From the NCBI GenBank assembly GCA_023390675.1, contig JAEWCK010000373.1:1-15761 (forward strand): a stretch of 15,761 nucleotides of DNA, written 5' to 3'. Origin of the DNA: Pseudomonadota bacterium. GTDB taxonomy: Bacteria; Pseudomonadota; Alphaproteobacteria; Sphingomonadales; Sphingomonadaceae. This document shows, piece after piece, positions 7,383 to 14,279 of this stretch (position 1 is the stretch's first letter; the number at the start of each line of letters is the position of its first letter). The translations under genes were made by a program, and so were the position numbers. Under the pieces are notes generated by a model. That model worked only from the letters and a program-made list of their open reading frames with translations, was not told the DNA's origin and did not search any database.

Positions 7383-8768
7383 ATGTTCACCAGCATCAAT
7401 CCCGCGACCGGCGAGACCGTGGCCAGCCATGAGGAGCTCGACGCCGACGGCATCGAGACCGCGCTCGCCCGCGCCGAGACTGCCTTCGCCGCGTGGCGCA
7501 ATTCGCCGATCGAGCAGCGCACCGCGCTGCTGCGCGCGATCGCCGACGCCTGGGAAGCCGACAAGCAGCATCTCGCCGAGACTGCGGTCAAGGAAATGGG
7601 CAAGACGATCGCGGGCGCGCTCGCCGAGGTCGAGAAATGCATCCTCGGCTTCCGCCATTATGCCGAGCACGGCCCGTCCTATCTGGAGCCGACCGAAGTG
7701 AGGACCGCGAGCGGTGGCCGTGCGGTCGCGCGCTGGCTGCCGATGGGGCCGGTGCTCGCAGTGATGCCGTGGAACTTCCCCTATTGGCAGGTCGTCCGCT
7801 TCCTCGCGCCGACGATCATGGCGGGCAATGTCGCGCTGCTGAAGCACGCCTCCAGCGTGCAGGGCTGCGCCGCGCTGATGCAGCAGCTCGCGCAGGCGGC
7901 GGGCGCGCCCGACGGGCTGTTCCAGAACCTCGCGATCAAATCGGACAAGGTCTCGGACATCATCGCCGATCGGCGCGTCGTCGCGGTGACGCTCACCGGC
8001 AGCGAAGGCGCAGGGGCCAAGGTCGCGCAGGCCGCAGGGCGCGCGCTCAAGAAAGTGGTGCTCGAGCTCGGCGGATCGGACCCGTTGATCGTGATGCCCT
8101 CGGCCGATCTCGACAAGGCGGCGAAGACCGCAGTGACCGCGCGCATCCAGAATGCCGGGCAGAGCTGCATCTGCGCCAAGCGGATGATCGTCCACACGCA
8201 AGTGTACGACGCGTTCCTCGAAAGGTTCGAGGCGGGGATGAAGGCCGTGAAGATCGGCGATCCGATGGAGAAGGGGACGGGCATGGGTCCGCTCTCCAGC
8301 GTCCAGCAGCGCGATACGGTGCTGGAGCAGGTCGAGCGCGCGAGAGCCGCGGGCGCGGAGCTGCGCTTCGGCGCCGAGAAGATCGAGCGCGAGGGCGCGT
8401 GGATGACGCCCGGCGTGCTCACCGGGCTAGATCCCGAGGCCGACGTCGCGAAGGAGGAGATTTTCGGCCCCGTCGCCGCGGTCTACCGCGCGAAGGACAT
8501 CGACGAGGCGATCGCGCTCGCCAACGACGTGCCCTACGGCCTCGGCTCGTCGGTGTGGACCAATGACGACGCCGAGATCGAACGCTTCGCCCGCGACATC
8601 CAGGCCGGAATGACCGCCGTCAACTCGTTGCTCTCATCCACCCCGGAAGCGCCCTTCGGCGGCATCAAGCTATCGGGCCACGGCCGCGAACTCGGCCCGT
8701 GGGGGATGCACGAGTTCATGAACCTGAAGGCCGTGATGTACGGCGCCGCGGTCAAGACCGGCGACTGA
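7383..8768 (+). CDS. NAD(P)-dependent succinate-semialdehyde dehydrogenase (Sad/YneI type)
   Basis: The 461-residue aldehyde dehydrogenase oxidises an aldehyde to its acid in the cytoplasm, most likely succinic semialdehyde to succinate at the end of the 4-aminobutyrate route. It has the MPWNFPYWQ cofactor/oxyanion segment, the LTGSEGAG nucleotide loop, the general base E228 in LELGGSDP and the catalytic C262 in NAGQSCICAKR. EEIFGPV and the C-terminal PFGGIKLSGHGRELG complete the fold. Length and the Glu/Cys positions fit the short YneI/Sad branch (about 460 residues) better than GabD (about 480). The start has an ideal Shine-Dalgarno. It stands alone on the plus strand, so no neighbour confirms the substrate; a related semialdehyde is possible. 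No GABA transaminase is nearby. Confidence 0.95.
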   Translation: MFTSINPATGETVASHEELDADGIETALARAETAFAAWRNSPIEQRTALLRAIADAWEADKQHLAETAVKEMGKTIAGALAEVEKCILGFRHYAEHGPSYLEPTEVRTASGGRAVARWLPMGPVLAVMPWNFPYWQVVRFLAPTIMAGNVALLKHASSVQGCAALMQQLAQAAGAPDGLFQNLAIKSDKVSDIIADRRVVAVTLTGSEGAGAKVAQAAGRALKKVVLELGGSDPLIVMPSADLDKAAKTAVTARIQNAGQSCICAKRMIVHTQVYDAFLERFEAGMKAVKIGDPMEKGTGMGPLSSVQQRDTVLEQVERARAAGAELRFGAEKIEREGAWMTPGVLTGLDPEADVAKEEIFGPVAAVYRAKDIDEAIALANDVPYGLGSSVWTNDDAEIERFARDIQAGMTAVNSLLSSTPEAPFGGIKLSGHGRELGPWGMHEFMNLKAVMYGAAVKTGD

Positions 8769-8775
8769 CGCAGCC

Positions 8776-8802
8776 CGCCGGATGAAAGGCGTCGGGCCGG
8801 CG
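8776..8802. terminator. Weak stem-loop between convergent genes
   Basis: CGCCGG (8776-8781) pairs with CCGGCG (8797-8802) across a 15-base loop in the 40-base gap between the dehydrogenase stop and the convergent 103-residue gene. The loop is long and no T-run follows on either strand, so it would be a weak bidirectional terminator at best. Confidence 0.28.
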
Positions 8803-8808
8803 AAAGCC

Positions 8809-9120
8809 TCAGCCGAACGCCGCGACCCATTGCAGCTGCCCCGCCACGAAAGCCCGACCGCGGCACCGCTCGGTCTTGCTTTCCACCTCGATCTGCTGGC
8901 CCTCGTTGATCACGCGCAGCTCGGAAGGCGTCACCGCGCCGTTCTGGGCGTGGAAGGTCGCGGCGGTGCCCTCGGCGGTATGGCCGATGTCGCTGATCGG
9001 GCCCCAGATCGCTTCCTTGTCGTTCACCCAGAGCTGCAGGTCCGCGAGAACGAGCGTCCTGAGCGCCCCGCAGATCATGTCCTCGCCGTTGACGATGCAA
9101 TTGTCGGGATCGCTGGCCAT
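8809..9120 (-). CDS. Unknown 103-residue protein paired with the lipoprotein gene
   Basis: I do not recognise this family. The protein has no signal peptide or membrane helix. Alternating hydrophobic and polar residues (LVLADLQLWVND 23-34, ELRVINEGQQIEVES 67-81) suggest a small beta-rich fold. Cysteines are at 8, 17 and 86, and the end is aromatic-rich (LQWVAAFG). The ATG at 9120 follows the lipoprotein stop by one base, and its Shine-Dalgarno (GGGAGG, about 8 bases upstream) lies inside that gene, so the two are almost certainly translated from one message. The close pairing suggests a shared role, although one partner should sit in the envelope and the other in the cytoplasm. Confidence 0.78.
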   Translation of the reverse strand: MASDPDNCIVNGEDMICGALRTLVLADLQLWVNDKEAIWGPISDIGHTAEGTAATFHAQNGAVTPSELRVINEGQQIEVESKTERCRGRAFVAGQLQWVAAFG

Positions 9121-9121
9121 T

Positions 9122-10045
9122 TCAATTGCCTCCCAGACTGGCGTTGACCGTATCGGTGATGGTGTCGAGATCCTGGAGCGTGGCGGCGTTGGCGATCTTG
9201 AGCTTGATCAGCCGCAATGCGTCCTGATCGGTCGCGCCGGCGGGCAGGGTGATGTTCAGGGCCTTGGCGATCTCCGTGAGCTTGCCCGGCGTCGTCACGC
9301 CCTCCAGCTTCAGCTTGAGATCGGCCTTGGTCTGGGGCGAGCCGGCCGGCGGCGCGCCCGAATAGCTGAGCACGACGCTCGCATAGCGCGCATCGGCCTG
9401 CACCGATTTCTCGCTCGCAGCGGCTGTCACCAGCTCGATCGCCGAATCCAGCGTCGCCGCTTCCTGATAGCGCGCGATGTCGGCGAAGGCCTCGGCGAGC
9501 GAATAGGCAGCGGGCGACGCCTGCATCCGTGTCAGGATCTGCACGCGGACCTGCGTCCGCTGCGCGTCCATCGCCGCCACCAGCGCAGGCAGCGTCTTGT
9601 CGAACCACAATTCCTTGGAAAGGGTGGCGCGCGTTCCAGCGAATCCTGCAGCAATGGCTGAGAGCGCGTTGGCGGTCTTGCCGGCCGCGAGCGATGCGCC
9701 GCCGGTGAGTCCGAGCACCGCGATATCGAGCCCCAGACCGCTGCCCTTCATCTGGCGCGAAAGATCGCGGCGGAATTCCAGATAGCGCAGGTCCGCGGCG
9801 GCCAGATACGCGCCGATCACTTCGTCGCGCCATGCGCGCTGGGCGGCTTCGTCGTTGCGCCTGCCGTAGAATGTCGCAAGCGCCGTCGCTGGCGGATATT
9901 TGGCTGCGACGGCGGTGACGGCGGCAACCTCAAGCACCGGCTTCGCCTGTCCGTCGAGCGAGGCGCAGGCGCCCGCCAGCGGCAGGAGCGAAAGCGCGGC
10001 TAATGCCCGCAGCCCGGGCACGCGCGAATAGGCTCGTCCTTGCAT
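9122..10045 (-). CDS. Probable lipoprotein of unknown function
   Basis: The 307-residue protein begins with a basic N terminus, a hydrophobic stretch (12-25) and a lipobox-like PLAGAC ending at C27. Alanine at -1 and glycine at -2 make it an acceptable but not classic lipobox, so plain signal peptidase I cleavage is possible. A glycine/alanine-rich hydrophobic segment (LDIAVLGLTGGASLAAG, about 105-121) is followed by long amphipathic helices with KTLPALVAAMDAQRTQVRV (about 149-167). The C-terminal third repeats short helices (LTEIAKALNITLPAGATDQDAL). No catalytic motif is seen. The ATG at 10045 is chosen over an upstream in-frame ATG at 10093 because GGGGGGA lies about 6 bases upstream. It is followed one base later by the 103-residue gene. 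Confidence 0.85.
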   Translation of the reverse strand: MQGRAYSRVPGLRALAALSLLPLAGACASLDGQAKPVLEVAAVTAVAAKYPPATALATFYGRRNDEAAQRAWRDEVIGAYLAAADLRYLEFRRDLSRQMKGSGLGLDIAVLGLTGGASLAAGKTANALSAIAAGFAGTRATLSKELWFDKTLPALVAAMDAQRTQVRVQILTRMQASPAAYSLAEAFADIARYQEAATLDSAIELVTAAASEKSVQADARYASVVLSYSGAPPAGSPQTKADLKLKLEGVTTPGKLTEIAKALNITLPAGATDQDALRLIKLKIANAATLQDLDTITDTVNASLGGN

Positions 10046-10185
10046 GATTCGTCCCCCCGTCGCCCATGTTCGGGCAGACCGGCAGCGAAACATTCAAAGG
10101 CTTGAACGTCAAGCGGGATCGGCGTCATTCCGGCGACTTGGCACAATGGCCGCCTCCACTTTGGACAATTGCGTCTCGGCCGCGA
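10046..10185. other. 140-base gene-free spacer
   Basis: This interval lies between the cupredoxin stop and the lipoprotein start. It holds the ribosome binding site of the lipoprotein gene (GGGGGGA, about 10051-10057) and a set of overlapping inverted repeats at 10093-10113. No terminator with a T-run and no convincing coding frame was found. Confidence 0.6.
10093..10113. promoter_or_regulatory. Overlapping inverted repeats upstream of the lipoprotein gene
   Basis: TTCAA (10093-10097) pairs with TTGAA (10102-10106) over 4 bases. Overlapping it, CTTGA (10101-10105) pairs with TCAAG (10109-10113) over 3 bases. On the minus strand the block contains TTGACG, a -35-like hexamer, about 60 bases before the lipoprotein ATG; no good -10 follows at 16-18 bases. 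Half-site clustering of this kind suits an operator, but the regulator is unknown. Confidence 0.32.
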
Positions 10186-10563
10186 TCAGCTGACGATGAA
10201 CTTGCCCGTCATTCCAAAGCCGGCGTGCAAGAAATGCGTGCATTTGATCGGATAGCTGCCCGGCGCGGGCGCGACGAAACGCAGGTCGACGCTGTCGCCG
10301 TCCTCGAGCTCGACCTTGCCGTCGTTCACCCTGGCGCGGTCGGCGGGCGTCAGCGTCGCCGCCGCGAAGAAGGCCTTGGCCGAGAAGCTGTGGCCTCCGC
10401 TGCTGGTGAGATGAAGCAGATAGGACTGGCCGTGGCGGAGCGCGATCGTGTTCGGAGTGAACTTGAAATTGGAAAGCGCGACGTCGATGCGTTGCGGGGG
10501 CGGGGCGGCGGCGGTGAGCGCGAGCGCGGCGGGCGGCAGAACGACACGTACCCCGAACATCAT
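10186..10563 (-). CDS. Exported small blue-copper-like cupredoxin
   Basis: The 125-residue protein has a short signal peptide (hydrophobic 5-20, cleavage probably after AAA at 18-20) and a single cupredoxin domain. Type 1 copper ligands are visible as H58 (GGHSF) and the C-terminal loop CTHFLHAGFGM, giving C108, H113 and M118. It should be a periplasmic electron carrier or copper-binding protein. The domain is plastocyanin/azurin-like, with a GKF(I/V)V end typical of such proteins. Two adjacent ATGs (10563, 10560) follow GAGGAG by about 5-8 bases. It begins 12 bases after the acyl-CoA ligase stop, so the two are probably one operon, an unexpected pairing. The redox partner is not visible here. 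Confidence 0.93.
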   Translation of the reverse strand: MMFGVRVVLPPAALALTAAAPPPQRIDVALSNFKFTPNTIALRHGQSYLLHLTSSGGHSFSAKAFFAAATLTPADRARVNDGKVELEDGDSVDLRFVAPAPGSYPIKCTHFLHAGFGMTGKFIVS

Positions 10564-10575
10564 GCACTCCTCATC

Positions 10576-12255
10576 TCAGCCCCCGGCTTCCACCTCCGCG
10601 CGCAAATCCTTGCGGCTCAGCTTGCCGATCATCGTCTTGGGCAGGCTCTCCCGCACAACCACTCCGGCGACACGCTCGTGCTTTCCGATCCTGGCATTGA
10701 GCCACAGCATCAGCTCGTCGTCCGTAACCTCCGCGCCCTCGCTCAGTGTCACGTAGGCGTGCGGAAGTTCACCGTGATAGGCGTCGGGCAGCCCGAGCAC
10801 CAGCGCCTCCTTCACCGCGGGATGCGTGTAGAGCACCGCCTCGATCTGGCTCGGGAACACCTTGAACCCGCCGACGGCGATCATGTCCTTCAGCCGGTCG
10901 ACGATGCGGATATAGCCGTCCGCGTCGATCGTCCCGACATCGCCGGTCCTGAGCCAGTGGTCGTCGACGAACACCTTCGCGTCGGCATCGGGCCGGTTCC
11001 AATATCCACGCATGATCTGCGGCCCCGAGACGACGATCTCGCCTGGCTCGCCTTCGGGCGGCGGCCGCGTGGGATCCTCCTTGTCGACCAGGCGCACGCG
11101 CGTGCCCTGGATCGGCTGGCCGATCGTGCCGGGCTTGTTGAGCCCCTGATAGGGATTGGTCGACACCACCCCCGAGCTTTCGGACAGGCCATAGCCTTCG
11201 ATCACCCGCGCGCCGGTGATGCGCTCCCAATCCTCCTTGAGCTGCGCCGGCAGCGGCGCGCCGCCCGAGATGCAGAAGCGCAAGCTCGAGAAGTCGGACG
11301 GCTTCATCCCCGGCGCATCGAGCAGCGCCTGGTACATGGTCGGCACGCCGGGCATCGCGCGCGGCCGGGTGCGGCGCAATTCGGCGAGCGCCTGCTTTGC
11401 GTTGAAGCGCGGCAGCATCACGATCTCGCCGCCGGTCACCACCGTGCGGTTGAGCACGCAGGTATTGGCGAAGACGTGGAAGAAGGGGAGCACGCCGAGC
11501 ACCTTGTCCTCGACCGTGCCGATCTCCGGGTCGAGCCGCGCCACTTGCCGCGCATTGGCCGAGAGGTTCTGGTGGCTGAGCATCGCGCCTTTGGGCGTGC
11601 CCGTAGTGCCCCCGGTATACTGGATCAGCGCGAGGTCGTTGGCGGGATCGATCGCGGGCGCGTCGAAGCCGCCGTCATTGGCGATCAGCTTCGAGAAGGC
11701 GAGGATGCGCGCGTCGTCGGGCCGCTTCGCCACTTCGGCGCCGCGGAACAGCCGGTAGAAGAGCGACTTGGCCGGCGGCAGCGCGCCCGCCACCGATCCC
11801 ACCACCAGCCGCTCGAGCCCGCTCCGGTCGAGCACCGCGAGCGCAGTCGGCAGCAGCGCCGCCGCCGACAGCGTGAAGAGCAGCTTCGTCCCCGAATCCG
11901 CGACTTGCGCCGCCAGCTCTTCCACCGTGTAGAGCGGGGAGAAATTGACGACCGTCGCGCCCAGCTTGAGCACGCCGTAATAGGCCGCGACATAATGCGG
12001 CACATTGGGCAGGAAGAGACCGATCCGGTCGCCCTTGCCATAGCCCAGCGCCGCGAGCCCCGCCGCGACGCGGTTGGCGCCATCGAGCGTCTCGCCATAG
12101 CTGTAGCGCCGCCCGAGGAAGTCGAGCAGCGGCGCGTCCGGGTGCGCCGTCGCGCTCGCGTCGAACAACGCGACCATCGATTGCGGCGGAAACTCCGAAT
12201 CCCATGCGCCGGGATGGCGATAGGCGGTGCGCCAGATCTGCTCGGGATCGGTCAC
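10576..12255 (-). CDS. Long-chain fatty acid–CoA ligase (AMP-forming)
   Basis: The 559-residue adenylate-forming enzyme activates a fatty acid with ATP to the acyl-AMP and then the CoA thioester, at the cytoplasm/inner-membrane face. Motifs in order are the phosphate loop YTGGTTGTPKG (213-223), the A5 motif GYGLSES (354-360), the TGD aspartate D439, the hinge DRLKDM (453-458) and the catalytic lysine K545 in GKLSRK. Length and motifs match FadD, but the genome may hold several paralogues, so no symbol is given. The start is a GTG at 12255, without a strong Shine-Dalgarno, 7 bases after the stop of a 68-residue membrane protein. The cupredoxin gene follows. Medium- or aryl-chain substrates cannot be excluded. 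Confidence 0.94.
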   Translation of the reverse strand: MTDPEQIWRTAYRHPGAWDSEFPPQSMVALFDASATAHPDAPLLDFLGRRYSYGETLDGANRVAAGLAALGYGKGDRIGLFLPNVPHYVAAYYGVLKLGATVVNFSPLYTVEELAAQVADSGTKLLFTLSAAALLPTALAVLDRSGLERLVVGSVAGALPPAKSLFYRLFRGAEVAKRPDDARILAFSKLIANDGGFDAPAIDPANDLALIQYTGGTTGTPKGAMLSHQNLSANARQVARLDPEIGTVEDKVLGVLPFFHVFANTCVLNRTVVTGGEIVMLPRFNAKQALAELRRTRPRAMPGVPTMYQALLDAPGMKPSDFSSLRFCISGGAPLPAQLKEDWERITGARVIEGYGLSESSGVVSTNPYQGLNKPGTIGQPIQGTRVRLVDKEDPTRPPPEGEPGEIVVSGPQIMRGYWNRPDADAKVFVDDHWLRTGDVGTIDADGYIRIVDRLKDMIAVGGFKVFPSQIEAVLYTHPAVKEALVLGLPDAYHGELPHAYVTLSEGAEVTDDELMLWLNARIGKHERVAGVVVRESLPKTMIGKLSRKDLRAEVEAGG

Positions 12256-12262
12256 GCGCGGA

Positions 12263-12469
12263 TCAATAGCCGAGCCGCTTGCTCCAGGTGACGATCACCG
12301 AGACCGCGACCAGCCCGAGATCGACCACCGCCTGCACGCGCTCGGGCGCAGTGTCGCCGGCGCGGTGCATCTGCAGCTCGAAATCGGCGCGGCGATGCGG
12401 GGAGGCGAGCGCGATCAGCGCCAGCGCGCCCGCTCCGCCGATCAGGATGTTGCGCCCGCGCCTGCCCAT
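12263..12469 (-). CDS. Small membrane protein of unknown function
   Basis: This 68-residue protein has a basic start (GRRGRN), then a glycine/alanine-rich hydrophobic helix (8-23), a polar middle (RADFELQMHRAGDTAPERVQ, 27-46) and a second hydrophobic helix (49-62), ending in KRLGY. This suggests a two-helix inner-membrane protein. I do not recognise a family. The ATG at 12469 has only a weak GGCGG before it. It sits 7 bases upstream of the acyl-CoA ligase GTG and in the same direction, which is the main support that it is real; translation may be coupled to the ligase. Confidence 0.7.
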   Translation of the reverse strand: MGRRGRNILIGGAGALALIALASPHRRADFELQMHRAGDTAPERVQAVVDLGLVAVSVIVTWSKRLGY

Positions 12470-12480
12470 GCCGCCAGCAT

Positions 12481-12509
12481 AGGCGCGGGCTTCGCGCGGA
12501 GCAACGCCT
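12481..12509 (-). terminator. GC-rich stem-loop after the GGDEF gene
   Basis: AGGCG (12481-12485) can pair with CGCCT (12505-12509), and GCGCG (12483-12487) alternatively with CGCGC (12493-12497). The structure fills most of the 40-base gap between the cyclase stop and the 68-residue gene. No T-run follows, so termination is uncertain and read-through into the next unit is possible. Confidence 0.28.
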
Positions 12510-14183
12510 TCAGGCGGCTTCGCGCGTCAGCTGGCGCGATCGGTCGCGCCCCGCCGATTTGGCCTCGAACAGCGCGCTGTCGGCGCCGCGATACAGCGCC
12601 TTCCAGTCGAGGTCGGTGGTGAGCGGCCCGCTGCACGCGCCGATGCTCGCCGTGACCTTCAAGTCGAACGGCATTCGCGTCGCGCGCAGCCGCGCGAGCA
12701 AGGTCTCGGGGTCGATCGGCGCCGCCAGATCGGTGAGAATCGCGAATTCCTCGCCCCCCATCCGCGCGATCAGCGCGCCGACGGGAACGTTGGTCCTGAG
12801 CATCCGCGCGAACAGCCGCAGCACTTCGTCGCCGCCGTCATGCCCCAGCGTCTCGTTGACGCGCTTGAAATGGTCGAGGTCGGCGATCAGCAGCTGTTGC
12901 GGCCCCGGCCGCCCGATCGCCTGTGACAGGAACGCGCGCCGGTTGAGCAGCCCGGTCAGCGGATCGGTGTCCGCCAGCCGCCGCGCCATCACTTCGCTCG
13001 CCACCGCCTCGTCGCGCTCCTTGCTCAGCAGCTTGATCCGATAGGCGATCGCCAGCGACGACATCAGCGCCTCGATCATCATCGAGAGGATCGTCGAATT
13101 GTCGAGCCAGAAGCTCCACGGCACGATGTGGAAATTGGCGAGCGTGCGCAGCAGCGCAGTCAGGATCGGCGCGCCCCAGCCCACCGCGAACAGCCACAGA
13201 TAGTTGGAGCGCACCCGCCACGCGCGCCAAAGGGTCGGCACCACCACCGAGACGAGGCACAGGAAGATGACGGTGAACACCGTGTCGGCCACGTGCACCG
13301 CGAAGGGCGCGGTGAGGAAGAACATCACTCCCGCGCCGAGCAATGCGCCCGCAAGCACGCCGATATAGCGGCCCAGCCATCCGGCGAAGACGCGCGGCTC
13401 GAAGAAGCTGCGCGCGAACACCAGCGCCGCGCAGCCCGTCGCGCCGAGCAGCAGATAGTTGATCCGCAGCCGGTCGTTGTTGACGATCTCGGGAAAGACC
13501 CAGGCGAGCGCCCCCGACGAGGTGAACGTATAGCCGAGCAGCCCCGCCACCATCGCGCAATAATAAAGCTGGAAGCGGTGCCGGAGCGCGCCCCAGAGCG
13601 CGAGATTGTAGATGATCAGCGCGATGCACAGCCCGGCAAACCCCGCATAGATCGCCGCCAGCCCCAGATTGGCGCGGACGCTCTGGTCCTGCGTCGCCAG
13701 CCGCGCGCCGGCGACGATGCCGCGCATGTTCGCGGCGTTCTCGACATGCCACATCACCCGCACGACTTCGCTGCGATAGCGCGGCAGCGGCATCTCGACG
13801 ATCGCGCCCAGCTGGATGTACGGCGTCACGCCGCGCGCATCGGTGCCCAGCCGCGCGACGCGGCCGTCGCCATAGAGCGTGAACAGCTCCAGCCCGTCCT
13901 GCCACAGGCTGGCGATCCGCACCGAAAGCGGCGTGCGCGAGCGCGAACGCTCGCCGATGTCGCTCGAGATCGCCCAGAAATCGCCGGCGCCGAGCATGTG
14001 CTGCTGGCTCGTGCAGTCGAAGCGCTCGGGATGCCGGATCAGCTCGGCCGGGTTCATCCCGCCGGTGTCGCGCAGCACGCACACCTGGAGCGGCTTGCCC
14101 GCCACGGCCTGTGCGCGCGCGGGCGCGGCGAGCGCCAGCAAAGCGAGCAGGGCGCCGAGCACCGCGATCAGCCGGGAGAGCAT
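12510..14183 (-). CDS. Membrane diguanylate cyclase with 7TM-DISM sensor
   Basis: The 557-residue inner-membrane protein should make the second messenger cyclic di-GMP. A signal peptide (1-24) leads into a periplasmic domain (about 25-170) with two cysteines, C35 and C57, that could form a disulfide. Seven hydrophobic helices (about 172-385) follow in 7TMR-DISM arrangement. After a short coiled linker comes the GGDEF domain: DTDPLTGLLNRR (405-416), metal ligand D435, DGGDEVL (449-455) and the active-site motif GGEEF (476-480). The cyclase motif is intact. The inhibitory I-site RxxD that normally lies five residues before it is replaced by PVGA (467-470), so product inhibition by that route is unlikely. 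The ATG at 14183 has GGGG upstream within a small hairpin. The ligand is unknown. Confidence 0.95.
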   Translation of the reverse strand: MLSRLIAVLGALLALLALAAPARAQAVAGKPLQVCVLRDTGGMNPAELIRHPERFDCTSQQHMLGAGDFWAISSDIGERSRSRTPLSVRIASLWQDGLELFTLYGDGRVARLGTDARGVTPYIQLGAIVEMPLPRYRSEVVRVMWHVENAANMRGIVAGARLATQDQSVRANLGLAAIYAGFAGLCIALIIYNLALWGALRHRFQLYYCAMVAGLLGYTFTSSGALAWVFPEIVNNDRLRINYLLLGATGCAALVFARSFFEPRVFAGWLGRYIGVLAGALLGAGVMFFLTAPFAVHVADTVFTVIFLCLVSVVVPTLWRAWRVRSNYLWLFAVGWGAPILTALLRTLANFHIVPWSFWLDNSTILSMMIEALMSSLAIAYRIKLLSKERDEAVASEVMARRLADTDPLTGLLNRRAFLSQAIGRPGPQQLLIADLDHFKRVNETLGHDGGDEVLRLFARMLRTNVPVGALIARMGGEEFAILTDLAAPIDPETLLARLRATRMPFDLKVTASIGACSGPLTTDLDWKALYRGADSALFEAKSAGRDRSRQLTREAA

Positions 14184-14200
14184 GGCCCCAAACTAGGGCC
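14184..14200 (-). promoter_or_regulatory. Hairpin over the ribosome binding site of the GGDEF gene
   Basis: On the minus strand GGCCC (14200-14196) pairs with GGGCC (14188-14184) around a 7-base loop, ending directly at the ATG. It contains the only GGGG available as a Shine-Dalgarno. A closed stem would limit translation initiation. Five pairs is short and no ligand or protein is known, so this is tentative. Confidence 0.3.
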
Positions 14201-14221
14201 GACATGACGAATATCTGGTAA

Positions 14222-14247
14222 AGATCGCGGGCCGGGACCCGCGATCT
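14222..14247 (-). terminator. Strong stem-loop terminator after the 401-residue gene
   Basis: AGATCGCGGG (14222-14231) and CCCGCGATCT (14238-14247) form a perfect 10-bp stem with a 6-base loop. On the minus strand the stem runs into TTT. It starts about 33 bases past the stop at 14280 and ends before the GGDEF start. This is the best intrinsic-terminator candidate in the window and separates the two transcription units. Confidence 0.68.
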
Positions 14248-14279
14248 CCGTTACGCTTCCGCCACTTGAAGGGCGCGGT

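Noticed and set aside
10066..12291. Plus-strand open frame of 741 codons opposite the acyl-CoA ligase
   Set aside because: It lies antisense to a gene with complete catalytic motifs, is Arg/His/Ala-rich with no domain, and such long shadows are normal in GC-rich DNA.
13128..14207. Plus-strand open frame of 359 codons opposite the GGDEF gene
   Set aside because: Antisense shadow of a verified 7TM–GGDEF protein; low-complexity composition.
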